DNA of 64,000 nucleotides. Origin: Arthrospira sp. PCC 9108 (GTDB taxonomy: Bacteria; Cyanobacteriota; Cyanobacteriia; Cyanobacteriales; Microcoleaceae). The position numbers and the translations under genes were made by a program. The stretch is taken from assembly GCA_016745315.1 (NCBI GenBank), contig CP066886.1:5704501-5768500 (forward strand), given 5' to 3'. The notes under the pieces are model-generated. The model had not been told where the DNA came from, did no database searches, and was given only the letters and a program-made list of their open reading frames with translations. Each line of letters starts with the position of its first letter. The first letter of the stretch is position 1. Of this stretch, positions 19,827 to 28,471 are shown in pieces.

Positions 19827-20585
19827 ATGTATCTAACTTGGTTGGACAGTAACTCTTGGTTAGTGGAGATGGCTGGTAAGTCTATCCTGATTGACCCTTG
19901 GTTGGTGGGGTCTTTGGTGTTTGGTAATTTACCCTGGTTATTTAAAGGGGAAAAACAGAAAACTCGCCCCCTTCCCGATCGCATTGATGCTATCCTGTTG
20001 TCTCAGGGATTGGAAGACCATGCTCATATTCCTACTTTAAAAATACTGGATAAAAATATTCCCGTCGTCGCTTCCCCCAATGCGGCTAAGGTGGTGCGAG
20101 AATTGGGCTATACTCAGATTCATTCTTTGCATCATCGGGAAACTTTTAAACTGGGCTCCAGCCTGGAAATTAGGGCGGTTCCCGGTTCCCCAATTGGTCC
20201 GACTTTGGTGGAAAATGGCTATGTTATTTCTGATACTACTACTCACCACAGTCTCTATTATGAACCCCACGGCTACCATTCCCCCACTTTGAAAGAATTG
20301 GCTCCCATTGATGTGGTAATTACTCCTATTATGGATTTGGCTTTACCCTTGATAGGTCCGATTATTCGCGGCACAAAATCTGCCCTAGAGTTAACCAAAA
20401 TGGTACAGCCACAGGTGATATTACCAACCGCCGCCGCTGGTGATGTCTCCTATGAGGGATTATTAGTTGCGGCTTTAAAGGTAGTCGGAAACCTAGAAGA
20501 TTTTCGCTCTCTCATCGCTCGCCATAACCTCAAAACTCGCGTGCTTAATCCTCAGCCAGGTGAACGCTTTGCTATTGATTTATAG
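19827..20585 (+). CDS. MBL-fold metallo-hydrolase-like protein
   Basis: 252 residues of the UlaG-like branch of the metallo-beta-lactamase fold: MYLTWLDSNSWLVEMAGKSI, then LIDPWLVG, LPDRIDAILLSQGLEDHAH, and ISDTTTHHSLYYEPHG near the middle. The usual HxHxDH metal site is replaced by SQGLEDHAH, which keeps only the second half (DHxH), so one metal ion may be lost or the activity altered. The ATG at 19827 follows 157 bp after the transketolase-like gene. Substrate unknown. Confidence 0.82.
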   Translation: MYLTWLDSNSWLVEMAGKSILIDPWLVGSLVFGNLPWLFKGEKQKTRPLPDRIDAILLSQGLEDHAHIPTLKILDKNIPVVASPNAAKVVRELGYTQIHSLHHRETFKLGSSLEIRAVPGSPIGPTLVENGYVISDTTTHHSLYYEPHGYHSPTLKELAPIDVVITPIMDLALPLIGPIIRGTKSALELTKMVQPQVILPTAAAGDVSYEGLLVAALKVVGNLEDFRSLIARHNLKTRVLNPQPGERFAIDL

Positions 20586-20649
20586 TTGGCTTCCCATAGA
20601 GGCGATCGTATTTTCCCCCGGCTGGAATTTCTGAAAAGTGAACCTAGAT

Positions 20650-21455
20650 GGCCAAAAAAAAAATTTTTCTGGGGGTGCGATCGCTCTTTTTTTTGAGAAA
20701 CCCCTATCTTTTTGGGGGGAGTCCGTGCTACACTATAATATAATGGGAATAGTTGCAAAAATAATATTTTTGGTCGCATCCGATTATGTAACATACCCCT
20801 ATGATACCCCCCTGCAGCCGCCTTGTCAACCCCTTTTCACTTGGGCGGCCGGGCCAAAAAAAAATTTTTTCTGGGGGTGCGATCGCTCTTTTTTTTGAGA
20901 AACCCCTATCTTTTTGGGGGGAGTCCGTGCTACACTATAATATAATGGGAATAGTTGCAAAAATAATATTTTTGGTCGCATCCGATTATGTAACATACCC
21001 CTATGATACCCCCCTGCAGCCGCCTTGTCAACCCCTTTTCACTTGGGCGGCCGGGCCAAAAAAAAATTTTTTCTGGGGGTGCGATCGCTCTTTTTTTTTG
21101 AGAAACCCCTATCTTTTTGGGGGAGTCCGTGCTACACTATAATATAATGGGAATATTCGCGAAAATAATATTTTTGGTCGCATCCGATTATGTAACATAC
21201 CCCTATGATACCCCCCTGCAGCCGCCTTGTCAACCCCTTTTCACTTGGGCGGCCGGGCCAAAAAAAAATTTTTTCTGGGGGTGCGATCGCTCTTTTTTTT
21301 TGAGAAACCCCTATCTTTTTGGGGGAGTCCGTGCTACACTATAATATAATGGGAATATTCGCGAAAATAATATTTTTAGCCGCATCCAATTATGTAACAT
21401 ACTCCTATGATAGCCCCCTGTAGCCGCCTTGTCAACCTTTATTCATTACTTTTTG
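20650..21455 (+). repeat. Tandem array of four 202-bp repeats, each with promoter-like sequence
   Basis: Units begin with GGCC plus an A tract at 20650, 20852, 21054 and 21256, an exact 202-bp period; the fourth decays near 21455. Each contains an A9/T6 run, a HIP1 site, an 8-9 T run, and TTGGGG-16/17 nt-TATAAT followed by TATAATGGG, that is a full sigma70-like promoter pointing right. The units end with CTTGTCAACCCC and a GGCGGCCGGG palindrome. The first three are almost identical. Short open frames inside are by-products of the repeat. A fifth diverged unit lies past the vapBC pair at 22327. Confidence 0.9.
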
Positions 21456-21564
21456 ATATACTCGATCGCAAAGCAGCAATTTTGGTGGCGAGAATGCCAG
21501 CTTGTCCGATCATCAATACCCTTGCATCCGGGCTAGGGTCATCAGTGCAAATATATAAGGATCT

Positions 21565-21834
21565 ATGTCTCCCTCCCAGGAACAATACACCGTTAACCTA
21601 GAAGAAACCGGCGAGTTAATGATTCCCGAAGCTGTGCGGAAACAACTGAACCTGCAAGGGGGCGATCGGCTCACTTTAACCCTTGAAAAAGATGGCAGCC
21701 TGCGTCTGGTCAGTTGGCGTGAGCAAGTCCAAAAACTCCGGGGAATTTTTAAAGATATTTCAAACGGTGTAAGTCTCGCCGACGAACTGATTCGAGAACG
21801 GCGTTCCGAAACACAGCCGGACGACCAATGGTGA
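21565..21834 (+). CDS. vapB: VapB-type antitoxin with AbrB/MazE-like domain
   Basis: 89 residues. Residues 8-50 (YTVNLEETGELMIPEAVRKQ, LNLQGGDRLTLTL) match the swapped-hairpin AbrB/MazE/SpoVT DNA-binding fold. The C-terminal part (SLADELIRERRSETQPDD) resembles the toxin-wrapping tail common in VapB proteins. AAGGA lies 7 nt before the ATG. The stop overlaps the vapC start (ATGGTGA), the classic translational coupling of type II systems. The module is flanked by 202-bp repeats, the nearest of which brings an outward-facing promoter toward vapB. Confidence 0.88.
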   Translation: MSPSQEQYTVNLEETGELMIPEAVRKQLNLQGGDRLTLTLEKDGSLRLVSWREQVQKLRGIFKDISNGVSLADELIRERRSETQPDDQW

Positions 21835-22241
21835 GTCAAAATCCCCGTGCTTTATTGGATGCTTCAGCTTTACTGGCATACTTACAAGACGAACCCGGTG
21901 CAGATGATGTTGTAGATGCTTTGCTGAAAAAAGCAGCTATCAGCGCCGTAAATTGGGCAGAAACTCTCTCGAAGCTGGCTGAACGCGGTCAAGATCCTGA
22001 TGTGGTCACCACTCAATTAACAGAACAAGGTTTACTTGAGCGAGCGTTAATTATTTATCCAATAGATGGAGAGCTGGCGCGGGATATTGCCAAGCTAAGA
22101 ATACCAACTCGCGCCCTGGGACTTTCTCTGGGCGATAGAGCTTGTCTGGCGTTGGCATTGAAGCTAAATTTACCCGCACTTACGACCGATCGCGCCTGGT
22201 GCAATCTCGATTTGGACATAGAAATTCGAGCGATTCGATAA
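21828..22241 (+). CDS. vapC: VapC toxin, PIN-domain ribonuclease
   Basis: 137 residues with PIN-domain acidic residues in order: LLDASALLAYL (Asp), NWAETLSKL (Glu), SLGDRACLALAL (Asp) and LTTDRAW (Asp). VapC proteins cleave tRNA or rRNA when released from VapB. Full length, starting inside the last codons of vapB. Regulation is expected to be by the VapB-VapC complex on the module promoter. The degraded module at 53997-54380 is a relative: both end in LDLDIEIRAIR- or LNLNLEFRVIR-like tails. Confidence 0.9.
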   Translation: MVSQNPRALLDASALLAYLQDEPGADDVVDALLKKAAISAVNWAETLSKLAERGQDPDVVTTQLTEQGLLERALIIYPIDGELARDIAKLRIPTRALGLSLGDRACLALALKLNLPALTTDRAWCNLDLDIEIRAIR

Positions 22242-22326
22242 TTATATTAATGTGCCTCAATGTCCTGAGAATTGGGGCTATCGCATTTTTCCCCAGCCGG
22301 GAATTTCGGAAAAGTAAACCTACGTG

Positions 22327-22530
22327 GCCCAAAAAAAAAATTTCTGGGCGCGCCCCCGCGCTTTTTTTTTCAGAAAACCCTATCTTTTTCTGGGAGTCCG
22401 TGCTACACTATAAAATAATTGGAATATTTGCGAAAATAATATTTTGTCTAACATCCGATTATTTAATATACTCCTATCATAGCCCACTAGCGCCGCCGTG
22501 TCAACCCCTATTTACTAGGGCGGGCCATAA
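22327..22530 (+). repeat. Fifth, diverged copy of the 202-bp repeat
   Basis: Shares the skeleton of the array at 20650: GGCCC plus A tract, T tract, the CCGTGCTACACTATAA promoter segment, AAAATAATATTTT, and TGTCAACCCC. It has lost HIP1 (replaced by CGCGCCCCCGCG) and many bases differ. With the array it brackets the vapBC module. Confidence 0.8.
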
Positions 22531-22560
22531 TTTTTTTAAAAAAAGCGGCAGGTTGATCAC

Positions 22561-23472
22561 CTAGTTAGAGCGATCGCCTAAAACCTTCCAAGTTTTGTCA
22601 TCTACAACCCCGGTAGATTCTAAGCCCATAGCCAACTGAAAATCAGAGACAGCAGCCAAAGTTTTGGGGCCAAATATACCATCAACAGGACCCGGATCAT
22701 GTCCAGTCAACTCTAGGCGAGTTTGCAGAGTTTTGACTTTGGAACCGCGATCGCCTTGTTTAATGAGAGTTTCTGCTATAGTCTGCTGGTGAGGATCTTT
22801 TGAGAGAGCCTGCCAAGTGCTGCGATCAACCACTCCAGTAGGTCGGAGACCCTTAGACAATTGAAAGTTAATTAGGGCTCGCTCAGTGCGGGGGCCAAAG
22901 AGACTATCTACACGACCCACAGAAAAGCCATGTACTTCCAGGCGCTGCTGTAAACCGGCTACCTGTACCCCTTGGGTTCCTCGCGCTAAGGTCATTTCCC
23001 TAGGTCGGATCTGATTTTCTTCAGGTTGATAGAAAGGTTCAGCAAAGGTAGTTTCTTCGCTAATTTCCTCATGGGGTTGATGGAAAGGTTCAGCAAAGGT
23101 AGTTTCTTCGCGAATTTCCTCACGGGGTTGATAGAAAGGTTCAGCAAAGGTAGTTTCTTCGCGAATTTCCTCACGGGGTTGATAGAAAGGTTCAGCAAAG
23201 GTAGTTTCTTCGCGAATTTCCTCACGGGGTTGATAGAAAGGTTCAGCAAAGGTAGTTTCTTCGCGAATTTCCTCACGGGGTTGATAAAAAGGTTCCGAGA
23301 AGGGACTTTGATTATCCGAGAAACGCCTGCGATCTTGAGTTAGGTTGAGAAGTCGTTCAACTTCGGACTCAGCGATCGCCGATGTAGTCCCGGACGTGGC
23401 GATCGCGGGACCTGTAAAGCCGGGAATTGCTAAAGCCATCAGGCCAGCAATGATAGCAGTTTTGATACCCAT
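22561..23472 (-). CDS. Secreted peptidoglycan-binding protein with 17-residue repeats
   Basis: 303 residues. An N-terminal signal peptide (MGIKTAIIAGLMALAIPGF, likely cut after AIA) implies export. Five perfect or near-perfect 17-residue repeats of the type EPFYQPREEIREETTFA follow (about residues 62-150), and a sixth is partial. The C-terminus has two PG_binding_1 domains (RGTQGVQVAGLQQRLEVHGF... and QGDRGSKVKTLQTRLELTGH..., each ending in GVVDxxTWxxL). No catalytic domain is present. Probably a periplasmic wall-binding protein whose repeats form a charged stalk. The repeat number is likely to vary between strains. Confidence 0.85.
   Translation of the reverse strand: MGIKTAIIAGLMALAIPGFTGPAIATSGTTSAIAESEVERLLNLTQDRRRFSDNQSPFSEPFYQPREEIREETTFAEPFYQPREEIREETTFAEPFYQPREEIREETTFAEPFYQPREEIREETTFAEPFHQPHEEISEETTFAEPFYQPEENQIRPREMTLARGTQGVQVAGLQQRLEVHGFSVGRVDSLFGPRTERALINFQLSKGLRPTGVVDRSTWQALSKDPHQQTIAETLIKQGDRGSKVKTLQTRLELTGHDPGPVDGIFGPKTLAAVSDFQLAMGLESTGVVDDKTWKVLGDRSN
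23031..23290 (-). repeat. 51-bp in-frame tandem repeats within the wall-binding gene
   Basis: Five full 51-bp units plus part of a sixth, four nearly identical at DNA level. Because 51 is a multiple of three, two other frames also stay open across the region; those frames are not genes. Confidence 0.9.
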
Positions 23473-23624
23473 AGGACTAAGTGTGCGTGTTATGGTTTGA
23501 GGTTATAGCTGTTAGTTAAGCGTACCAGATCGTATTCTAACATCCGGATCGGTTTTCCGACAGCCTCCAACCGATCCAAAATCGCCGAAATCTCTTACCA
23601 AGTTCGCCGGGACTAGACCCATTT

Positions 23625-26045
23625 CTAACGTTGTAGATGCTGTTGCAATAACTCCTGGCACCTGGGTTTATAGATCAAATAGAATAAAGCCTCCAAATAG
23701 CGCATCATATCGGCGCGTTTTTCCTTAGAGACATATTTCCAGAACCCATAGACGCGGGTAAGAGTCAACAATCGAGAAGTGTGTATTTTCCAGGTATAGC
23801 TACTGTAAACCCGATCCATTCCCCGTTGAGAAATTTCATTCCAGAAACCGATATTATATTGACATCGAACCAGAAACTCATCTAACTTGGCAGCAGTCTC
23901 GTCATAGTTAGTGGGGTTAATGTAAAAGCCATTAATTTTATCTTTGATAATTTCCAGAGGGCCCCCGAATTGAGTAGCAAAGGTAGGTAAACCGGATATC
24001 ATGGCTTCTAAAATAGTTAACCCAAAGGCTTCAAAGAGAGCAGGTTGGACAAAGATACCATGATGGTCAGCAATTACCCGATACATTTCTCCGGTATCAG
24101 TTTTAGAAAGTCGGACACCGAGCCAGCGGACTTTATCATAAAGATTATAGTGCTCAATGAGATGATACATCTTTTTAATTTCTTCGGCTTCTTCATAGTC
24201 GCTCGAATCTTCTACCCGGAGTTTTCCAGCAATAAAAATCAAGTTAGCTTTTTCTTGCAATTCGGGATGTTGACCATAGCACTCTACCAAACCCGTGATA
24301 TTTTTAATTCGGTCTAAACGAGCGACTGAAAATAGGGGCGGCTTGGTTGGGTCAGCCAATTTACCAAACACTTGGTTAGGGTCATCTAGGTAAAAAATCA
24401 ACTCTTCTAGCCGTTGGCGATCGCTGGATATGCGTTCTTCCGTGCGAGTATAGGGGAAGAAAATAGTCTCATTTACACCAGGGGGAACCACATTAAATTT
24501 AGGGCTAAATAGTTCAATACCATTGACCACATGATATAAACCGGGCATAGTATAAGACTTATAAGACTCATATTGACCCACACTATCAGTAGTGCCAATG
24601 ATTTCTTGATAGGTACTGCTAATAATGAAATTAGCGGCATTCATAGCAATTAAATCTGCGGTAAATTGCAAGGAGAAATGATATTTATCATCCATATCCT
24701 GCCAGTACAAATCACTAAACACATATTTAGATTTTTCTAAAGCATGAGCCACATTACACTGAATAACATTCAGGCGTTTAGACAGCAAAAATGCGACTAA
24801 ATTACCATCAGAATAATTGCCAACAATCAAGTCAGGACGACCTTGGAACTCCGCCAAAATTTCAGTTTCCGCATCAATAGCAAAAGTTTCTAGGTAAGGC
24901 CATATCTCAAACCTAGATATCCAGTTTTGGGTAACATTAGGGTTAAATTCCCGGAAGGGAACCCTGAGAATCCAGGCATTTTTAGTCCCATAAACTTTTT
25001 CTAATCGTTGATCACAACGAGTCCCATCACTATGAGGAATTAAACGAGTTAAAATCATCACTTTGGGTTGGACTCCCAAAACACTCAAGCCGGAGAGTTT
25101 CAATTCTTCCTCGAGTTCCATTTCTAAGCTACGCGCTTGGTCTAAAATATAGACAATTTGACCCCCCGTATCAGGACGACCTAAGACTCCTTCCTGAGCA
25201 AACCAGCCATGAATAGAGACTAAAACGATACGGAAAATCATGGGAATCCGAGCGAGGAATGCTTCTAATACTTGATGGTCGGGAGAGTCCAGAAGTTCGT
25301 CAAGTATTTCTAGGGTTTCCAAAGCTCGTCTGGCGGTATTTCCCCATCCGGGTTCAAAACCAATTTCTTGCAATTCAAACCGGAATTTTTCGTAAGGTTC
25401 TTTTGGAGAACGTTTATTAAGTAATGAAATGGCTTTTTTAATGGCGTAGGAAAGTTGGTTTTGATTAGTGATGCGATCGTTAATCAGTAATTGTAAGCCA
25501 TTATAAGAATGGAGGCTGAGAAATTGATACAGAGATTCCAGCCACTGATTAGAGTCTTGAAAGAGTTTGCTGGATAAATAGCGGTTGAGATAACGGACAC
25601 CTTTACCAATATTTTTCGAGTCTCGCAGTTGGGGAGAATAGTCATAAAAGGGGCCAAAGTCTATGGCGAAAACATTGCCATCATGGGGATGGTGATGGTC
25701 TACGAAGTGATCGCGTAAATCCAGCAATTCCTGAACACTCATCACATCAACCGATAGATCAGGTCGGAGACGAAACCTTTCCTGGGTGGCTATCTGGGGA
25801 CGTACAATCAAGCAAATACTTTCATTTTCGAGAATAATTTCTTGGGTATAGTAAATCAGTTTACTGAGGTGAGAACTATCGACAAAATGAGCGGCTTTTT
25901 GAAATTTTAGGCAATAATCAGCAAAGGCTTGTAGAATATCATTGCGGAGTAAATATCGCTTCTCGGAGATTCTCAGTTCACTATAAAATTGTCGCAGATC
26001 CTGTTTCTCATCGCTCTCAATTACGTTCTGAATCAGTTCGGACAT
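23625..26045 (-). CDS. susA: Sucrose synthase
   Basis: 806 residues, the full sucrose synthase length. The enzyme reversibly converts sucrose and UDP to fructose and UDP-glucose. The N-terminal regulatory part is followed by the glycosyltransferase B core starting near residue 275: HGWFAQEGVLGRPDTGGQIV. The C-terminal E-x7-E motif is in FEAFGLTILEAMISGLPTFA, with ARLDRIKN before it. It is a GT4-family protein; sucrose-phosphate synthase is excluded because the long N-terminal domain and the terminal extension are of the synthase type. It lies alone, with 490+ bases of upstream non-coding DNA. In filamentous cyanobacteria it usually acts in sucrose breakdown. Confidence 0.96.
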   Translation of the reverse strand: MSELIQNVIESDEKQDLRQFYSELRISEKRYLLRNDILQAFADYCLKFQKAAHFVDSSHLSKLIYYTQEIILENESICLIVRPQIATQERFRLRPDLSVDVMSVQELLDLRDHFVDHHHPHDGNVFAIDFGPFYDYSPQLRDSKNIGKGVRYLNRYLSSKLFQDSNQWLESLYQFLSLHSYNGLQLLINDRITNQNQLSYAIKKAISLLNKRSPKEPYEKFRFELQEIGFEPGWGNTARRALETLEILDELLDSPDHQVLEAFLARIPMIFRIVLVSIHGWFAQEGVLGRPDTGGQIVYILDQARSLEMELEEELKLSGLSVLGVQPKVMILTRLIPHSDGTRCDQRLEKVYGTKNAWILRVPFREFNPNVTQNWISRFEIWPYLETFAIDAETEILAEFQGRPDLIVGNYSDGNLVAFLLSKRLNVIQCNVAHALEKSKYVFSDLYWQDMDDKYHFSLQFTADLIAMNAANFIISSTYQEIIGTTDSVGQYESYKSYTMPGLYHVVNGIELFSPKFNVVPPGVNETIFFPYTRTEERISSDRQRLEELIFYLDDPNQVFGKLADPTKPPLFSVARLDRIKNITGLVECYGQHPELQEKANLIFIAGKLRVEDSSDYEEAEEIKKMYHLIEHYNLYDKVRWLGVRLSKTDTGEMYRVIADHHGIFVQPALFEAFGLTILEAMISGLPTFATQFGGPLEIIKDKINGFYINPTNYDETAAKLDEFLVRCQYNIGFWNEISQRGMDRVYSSYTWKIHTSRLLTLTRVYGFWKYVSKEKRADMMRYLEALFYLIYKPRCQELLQQHLQR

Positions 26046-26562
26046 TAAAAATTCTCCTGATTAGTTTGTTGTTAATGGTGTGGTTGTCCCTAACCTAGTC
26101 TTGATTTATAGGTCTTCGTTTGCTGATCACACATCTTACCCAGTATAGATTTTGGCTGGGAAGGTTTGACAAAAATTTATGGTGATATGGTGATATGTTG
26201 ATGGGTCTTATATGGATTTTGGCTATTCTCTGATTTCCCATATCTGTCAGGGAGAGGGTTGGATGCTTAAATATCCCTCAAATGGGGGGTTATGCTAACG
26301 GGGGTGACTCTTGTTGGGACAATATACCTCGGGGGTGGGCGCTATCTCATCAAAAATGGTGAAATGATGATTTAGATCCTGATCCCCCGGGAAGGCGATC
26401 GCATTATTTCATAGAAATATGGTAGTTTTCTATGATTTAGCTTTCCCCCTTATACCTGGGTCCCTAATCTGCTGTTAGGTATAGTTATGATCCGAATTAT
26501 TAGATTAATTATTATTTGTTGTACAATCTGATGGTATTTTGGTCTCTCAATCTATAAGTGAT
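26046..26562. other. Intergenic region upstream of sucrose synthase
   Basis: No gene seen in about 517 bases. It contains direct repeats of GGTGATAT near 26180 and a 9-bp inverted repeat TCATAGAAA/TTTCTATGA at 26409-26435 close to a HIP1 site. The two divergent promoters must lie here; I cannot place them with confidence. Confidence 0.4.
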
Positions 26563-26967
26563 ATGTCAACAATGGATTACAACAATACACCGAAACCCAT
26601 CACGGGTGAAATGGATGATAAGGCTAAAGCCCGTTTGCTTCTGACATTATGGGCGTTGGGAGGAACACAGACTAAGGTTAAGAAAAGTGATCTGACCAGT
26701 AAAGTCAAACAAAAACGACAAGGTAAGAAAGTCGGGATTTATCAGGGACTCTATGAGGATCTCAAAAATGCTGGGGCGATTGAGATTCATAAAGAAAACC
26801 AAGTCCCAATGGTTTTATTAACAGAAACAGGTAAATGGATGTTGGTTGAAGCCCTACAAAATCATGAATTTGAGTTTGAGGGAACTGTGGTTGCGTCTCG
26901 GTTGGCTAATGGATTAGTTGATTTAGTTCGAGCCATAAGTCAGAGAACATCTGGGACTGATACCTAA
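26563..26967 (+). CDS. Conserved hypothetical protein, possible winged-helix fold
   Basis: About 134 residues from the ATG at 26563; a TTG eight codons upstream (26539) is open too. Not recognised as a named family. Residues 25-95 (DDKAKARLLLTLWALGGTQ, KVKKSDLTSKVKQ, YQGLYEDLKNAGAIEIHKEN, VLLTETGKWMLVEAL) have the helix-turn-helix and beta-wing alternation of winged-helix proteins, and the overall length fits a small DNA-binding or structural protein. No membrane segment. The C-terminus is short and polar. Confidence 0.6.
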   Translation: MSTMDYNNTPKPITGEMDDKAKARLLLTLWALGGTQTKVKKSDLTSKVKQKRQGKKVGIYQGLYEDLKNAGAIEIHKENQVPMVLLTETGKWMLVEALQNHEFEFEGTVVASRLANGLVDLVRAISQRTSGTDT

Positions 26968-27288
26968 TCATATTTAGCCAAAAATTGGTAAGTTGAACTG
27001 TCTTGACTATCCCCCAACCAATGACCCTATTTCCCCCTAATCAAAACATGGGATAGATTTGAAAAACCTTCCTTGTAAATACCAGCACTCAAATCTGGAT
27101 CGCCTTTCATTTCCGTGATCAAGTTTACTCCTCACACTTTCTTAAACGCGATAACGGATTCAGATCCAGATTGATGTGGTCTAATTATGAGGTGTGTCTA
27201 CTAACAATCAATACACCCCTATCATGTTGCTTGAATGGAGATGTTATTGTGGCTTCGATTTGCCTTTTTTAACCATAGCACCAACTCC

Positions 27289-28284
27289 TCAAACAATTAA
27301 AGCTACAGTGGCTGAAGGTTCGGGGACAGATTTCTTATTATATTCTGTTTGCATTTGATGATAAACGCCACTAGCAATAATTTGATGGGCTGTGGTAGTG
27401 GGGTGGATATAATCCCAGAATAGATACTCGTGGGGGTTCTGACAAATTGTGCCTGATCTTAAGGATAGACAGCTATCAGTTACGTTGGTTAATCCAAATT
27501 CCTGAGGGTTAGCGATCGCATTATCGAATAAACTACCCACATCAAAAAAGCTAATATGGGCATTAGATAAACTTTGATTTAACCCTAATATTCCTTGCTG
27601 TAAGGCTTGATTATGTTGGATACTGAGGCTATTAAGTGCGGCTGGGTTAAAGGAATTAAAAGGGTCAACTGGGTCGAAGGGATTAAATTGGGCAATGGGT
27701 GTTTTTCCTAATTGCGGTAAATTTAGCACTAGAAAATTACGGGCTCCCACACCATACAAAGAACTTACAGCTTGCGTAATATTATTAACCGGGATATTTA
27801 CATCAGTTTCCCTTCCCCCTAAATAATCATTTGCTCCCGCCCAAAGAATATATAACGCATCAGATTCGCGGATTGACCGGACATTAATAAAGGGGCAATA
27901 AATGCCTGTAATTGAGTTGATCAACCTGGTAAAAATCCAGGCGTTAAAATCTCCGGTTGTCGCTCCATTAAAGGCAAAATTTACCCCGTCAATGGGAGAG
28001 TCTGGGTCGATTAATGTAGTCGGATTTAAACCGAATTCTGAGGCTAAATAATCTACCCATAGTAATCCATTAGATGCTCGTTGCTCGAAGTAGGGTAGAC
28101 CTTGAAAAATGGCTCCGCTAGTGGCTTTATAAGCGTTACCTGTATCTGATAAACTGTCTCCAAATGTATAGATTTGACTAAAGTTAAAGGTGGCGGCGAT
28201 CGCTGAGGTTTCAGTAATAATACTTATGGCGATCGCACTAATAATGCTGGTAGTCAATGAGATACTTTTGTAGATGCTTTTCAT
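27289..28284 (-). CDS. GDSL/SGNH hydrolase with truncated PEP-CTERM tail
   Basis: About 331 residues from the ATG at 28284 (MKSIYKSISLTTSIISAIAIS, signal peptide); a further start 12 codons upstream gives no better leader. The SGNH blocks are visible: block I YTFGDSLSDTGN, block III WAGANDYLGG, and block V DYIHPTTTAH with its Asp/His. Such enzymes hydrolyse esters or lipids and here would be exported. The C-terminus SVPEPSATVALIV is the start of a PEP-CTERM sorting signal that stops at a TGA (27289-27291). In the same frame the codons beyond it read GVGAMVKKGKSKPQ and stop at 27244-27246, which would complete the usual helix plus basic tail. So the gene as written lacks its anchor unless the TGA is read through or is a sequencing error. 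Confidence 0.85.
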   Translation of the reverse strand: MKSIYKSISLTTSIISAIAISIITETSAIAATFNFSQIYTFGDSLSDTGNAYKATSGAIFQGLPYFEQRASNGLLWVDYLASEFGLNPTTLIDPDSPIDGVNFAFNGATTGDFNAWIFTRLINSITGIYCPFINVRSIRESDALYILWAGANDYLGGRETDVNIPVNNITQAVSSLYGVGARNFLVLNLPQLGKTPIAQFNPFDPVDPFNSFNPAALNSLSIQHNQALQQGILGLNQSLSNAHISFFDVGSLFDNAIANPQEFGLTNVTDSCLSLRSGTICQNPHEYLFWDYIHPTTTAHQIIASGVYHQMQTEYNKKSVPEPSATVALIV

Positions 28285-28471
28285 AACCAGCCCTGGTGTA
28301 AATTGGGGTAATTTGTACATGGTAAGGCAACTTTAACATGATGACTCCGTGAAATTACATAGGCTGGTGTAAACTTTCAGGATGATTTTAGTAAAGGTTT
28401 GGGAAAGCCATGGTGCTGAGGTCTGGGGATAATCAATAATTACCCCCAGACAGACCTGAAATTAATGGGAA

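Noticed and set aside
20638..21344. Repeated frames YVTYPYDTPLQPPCQPLF in the 202-bp array
   Set aside because: By-products of the repeat; the array is promoter-like, non-coding DNA.
22992..23343. Open frames on both strands over the 51-bp repeats
   Set aside because: 51 is a multiple of three, so stop-free alternate frames repeat too; the true frame has the signal peptide and PG-binding domains.
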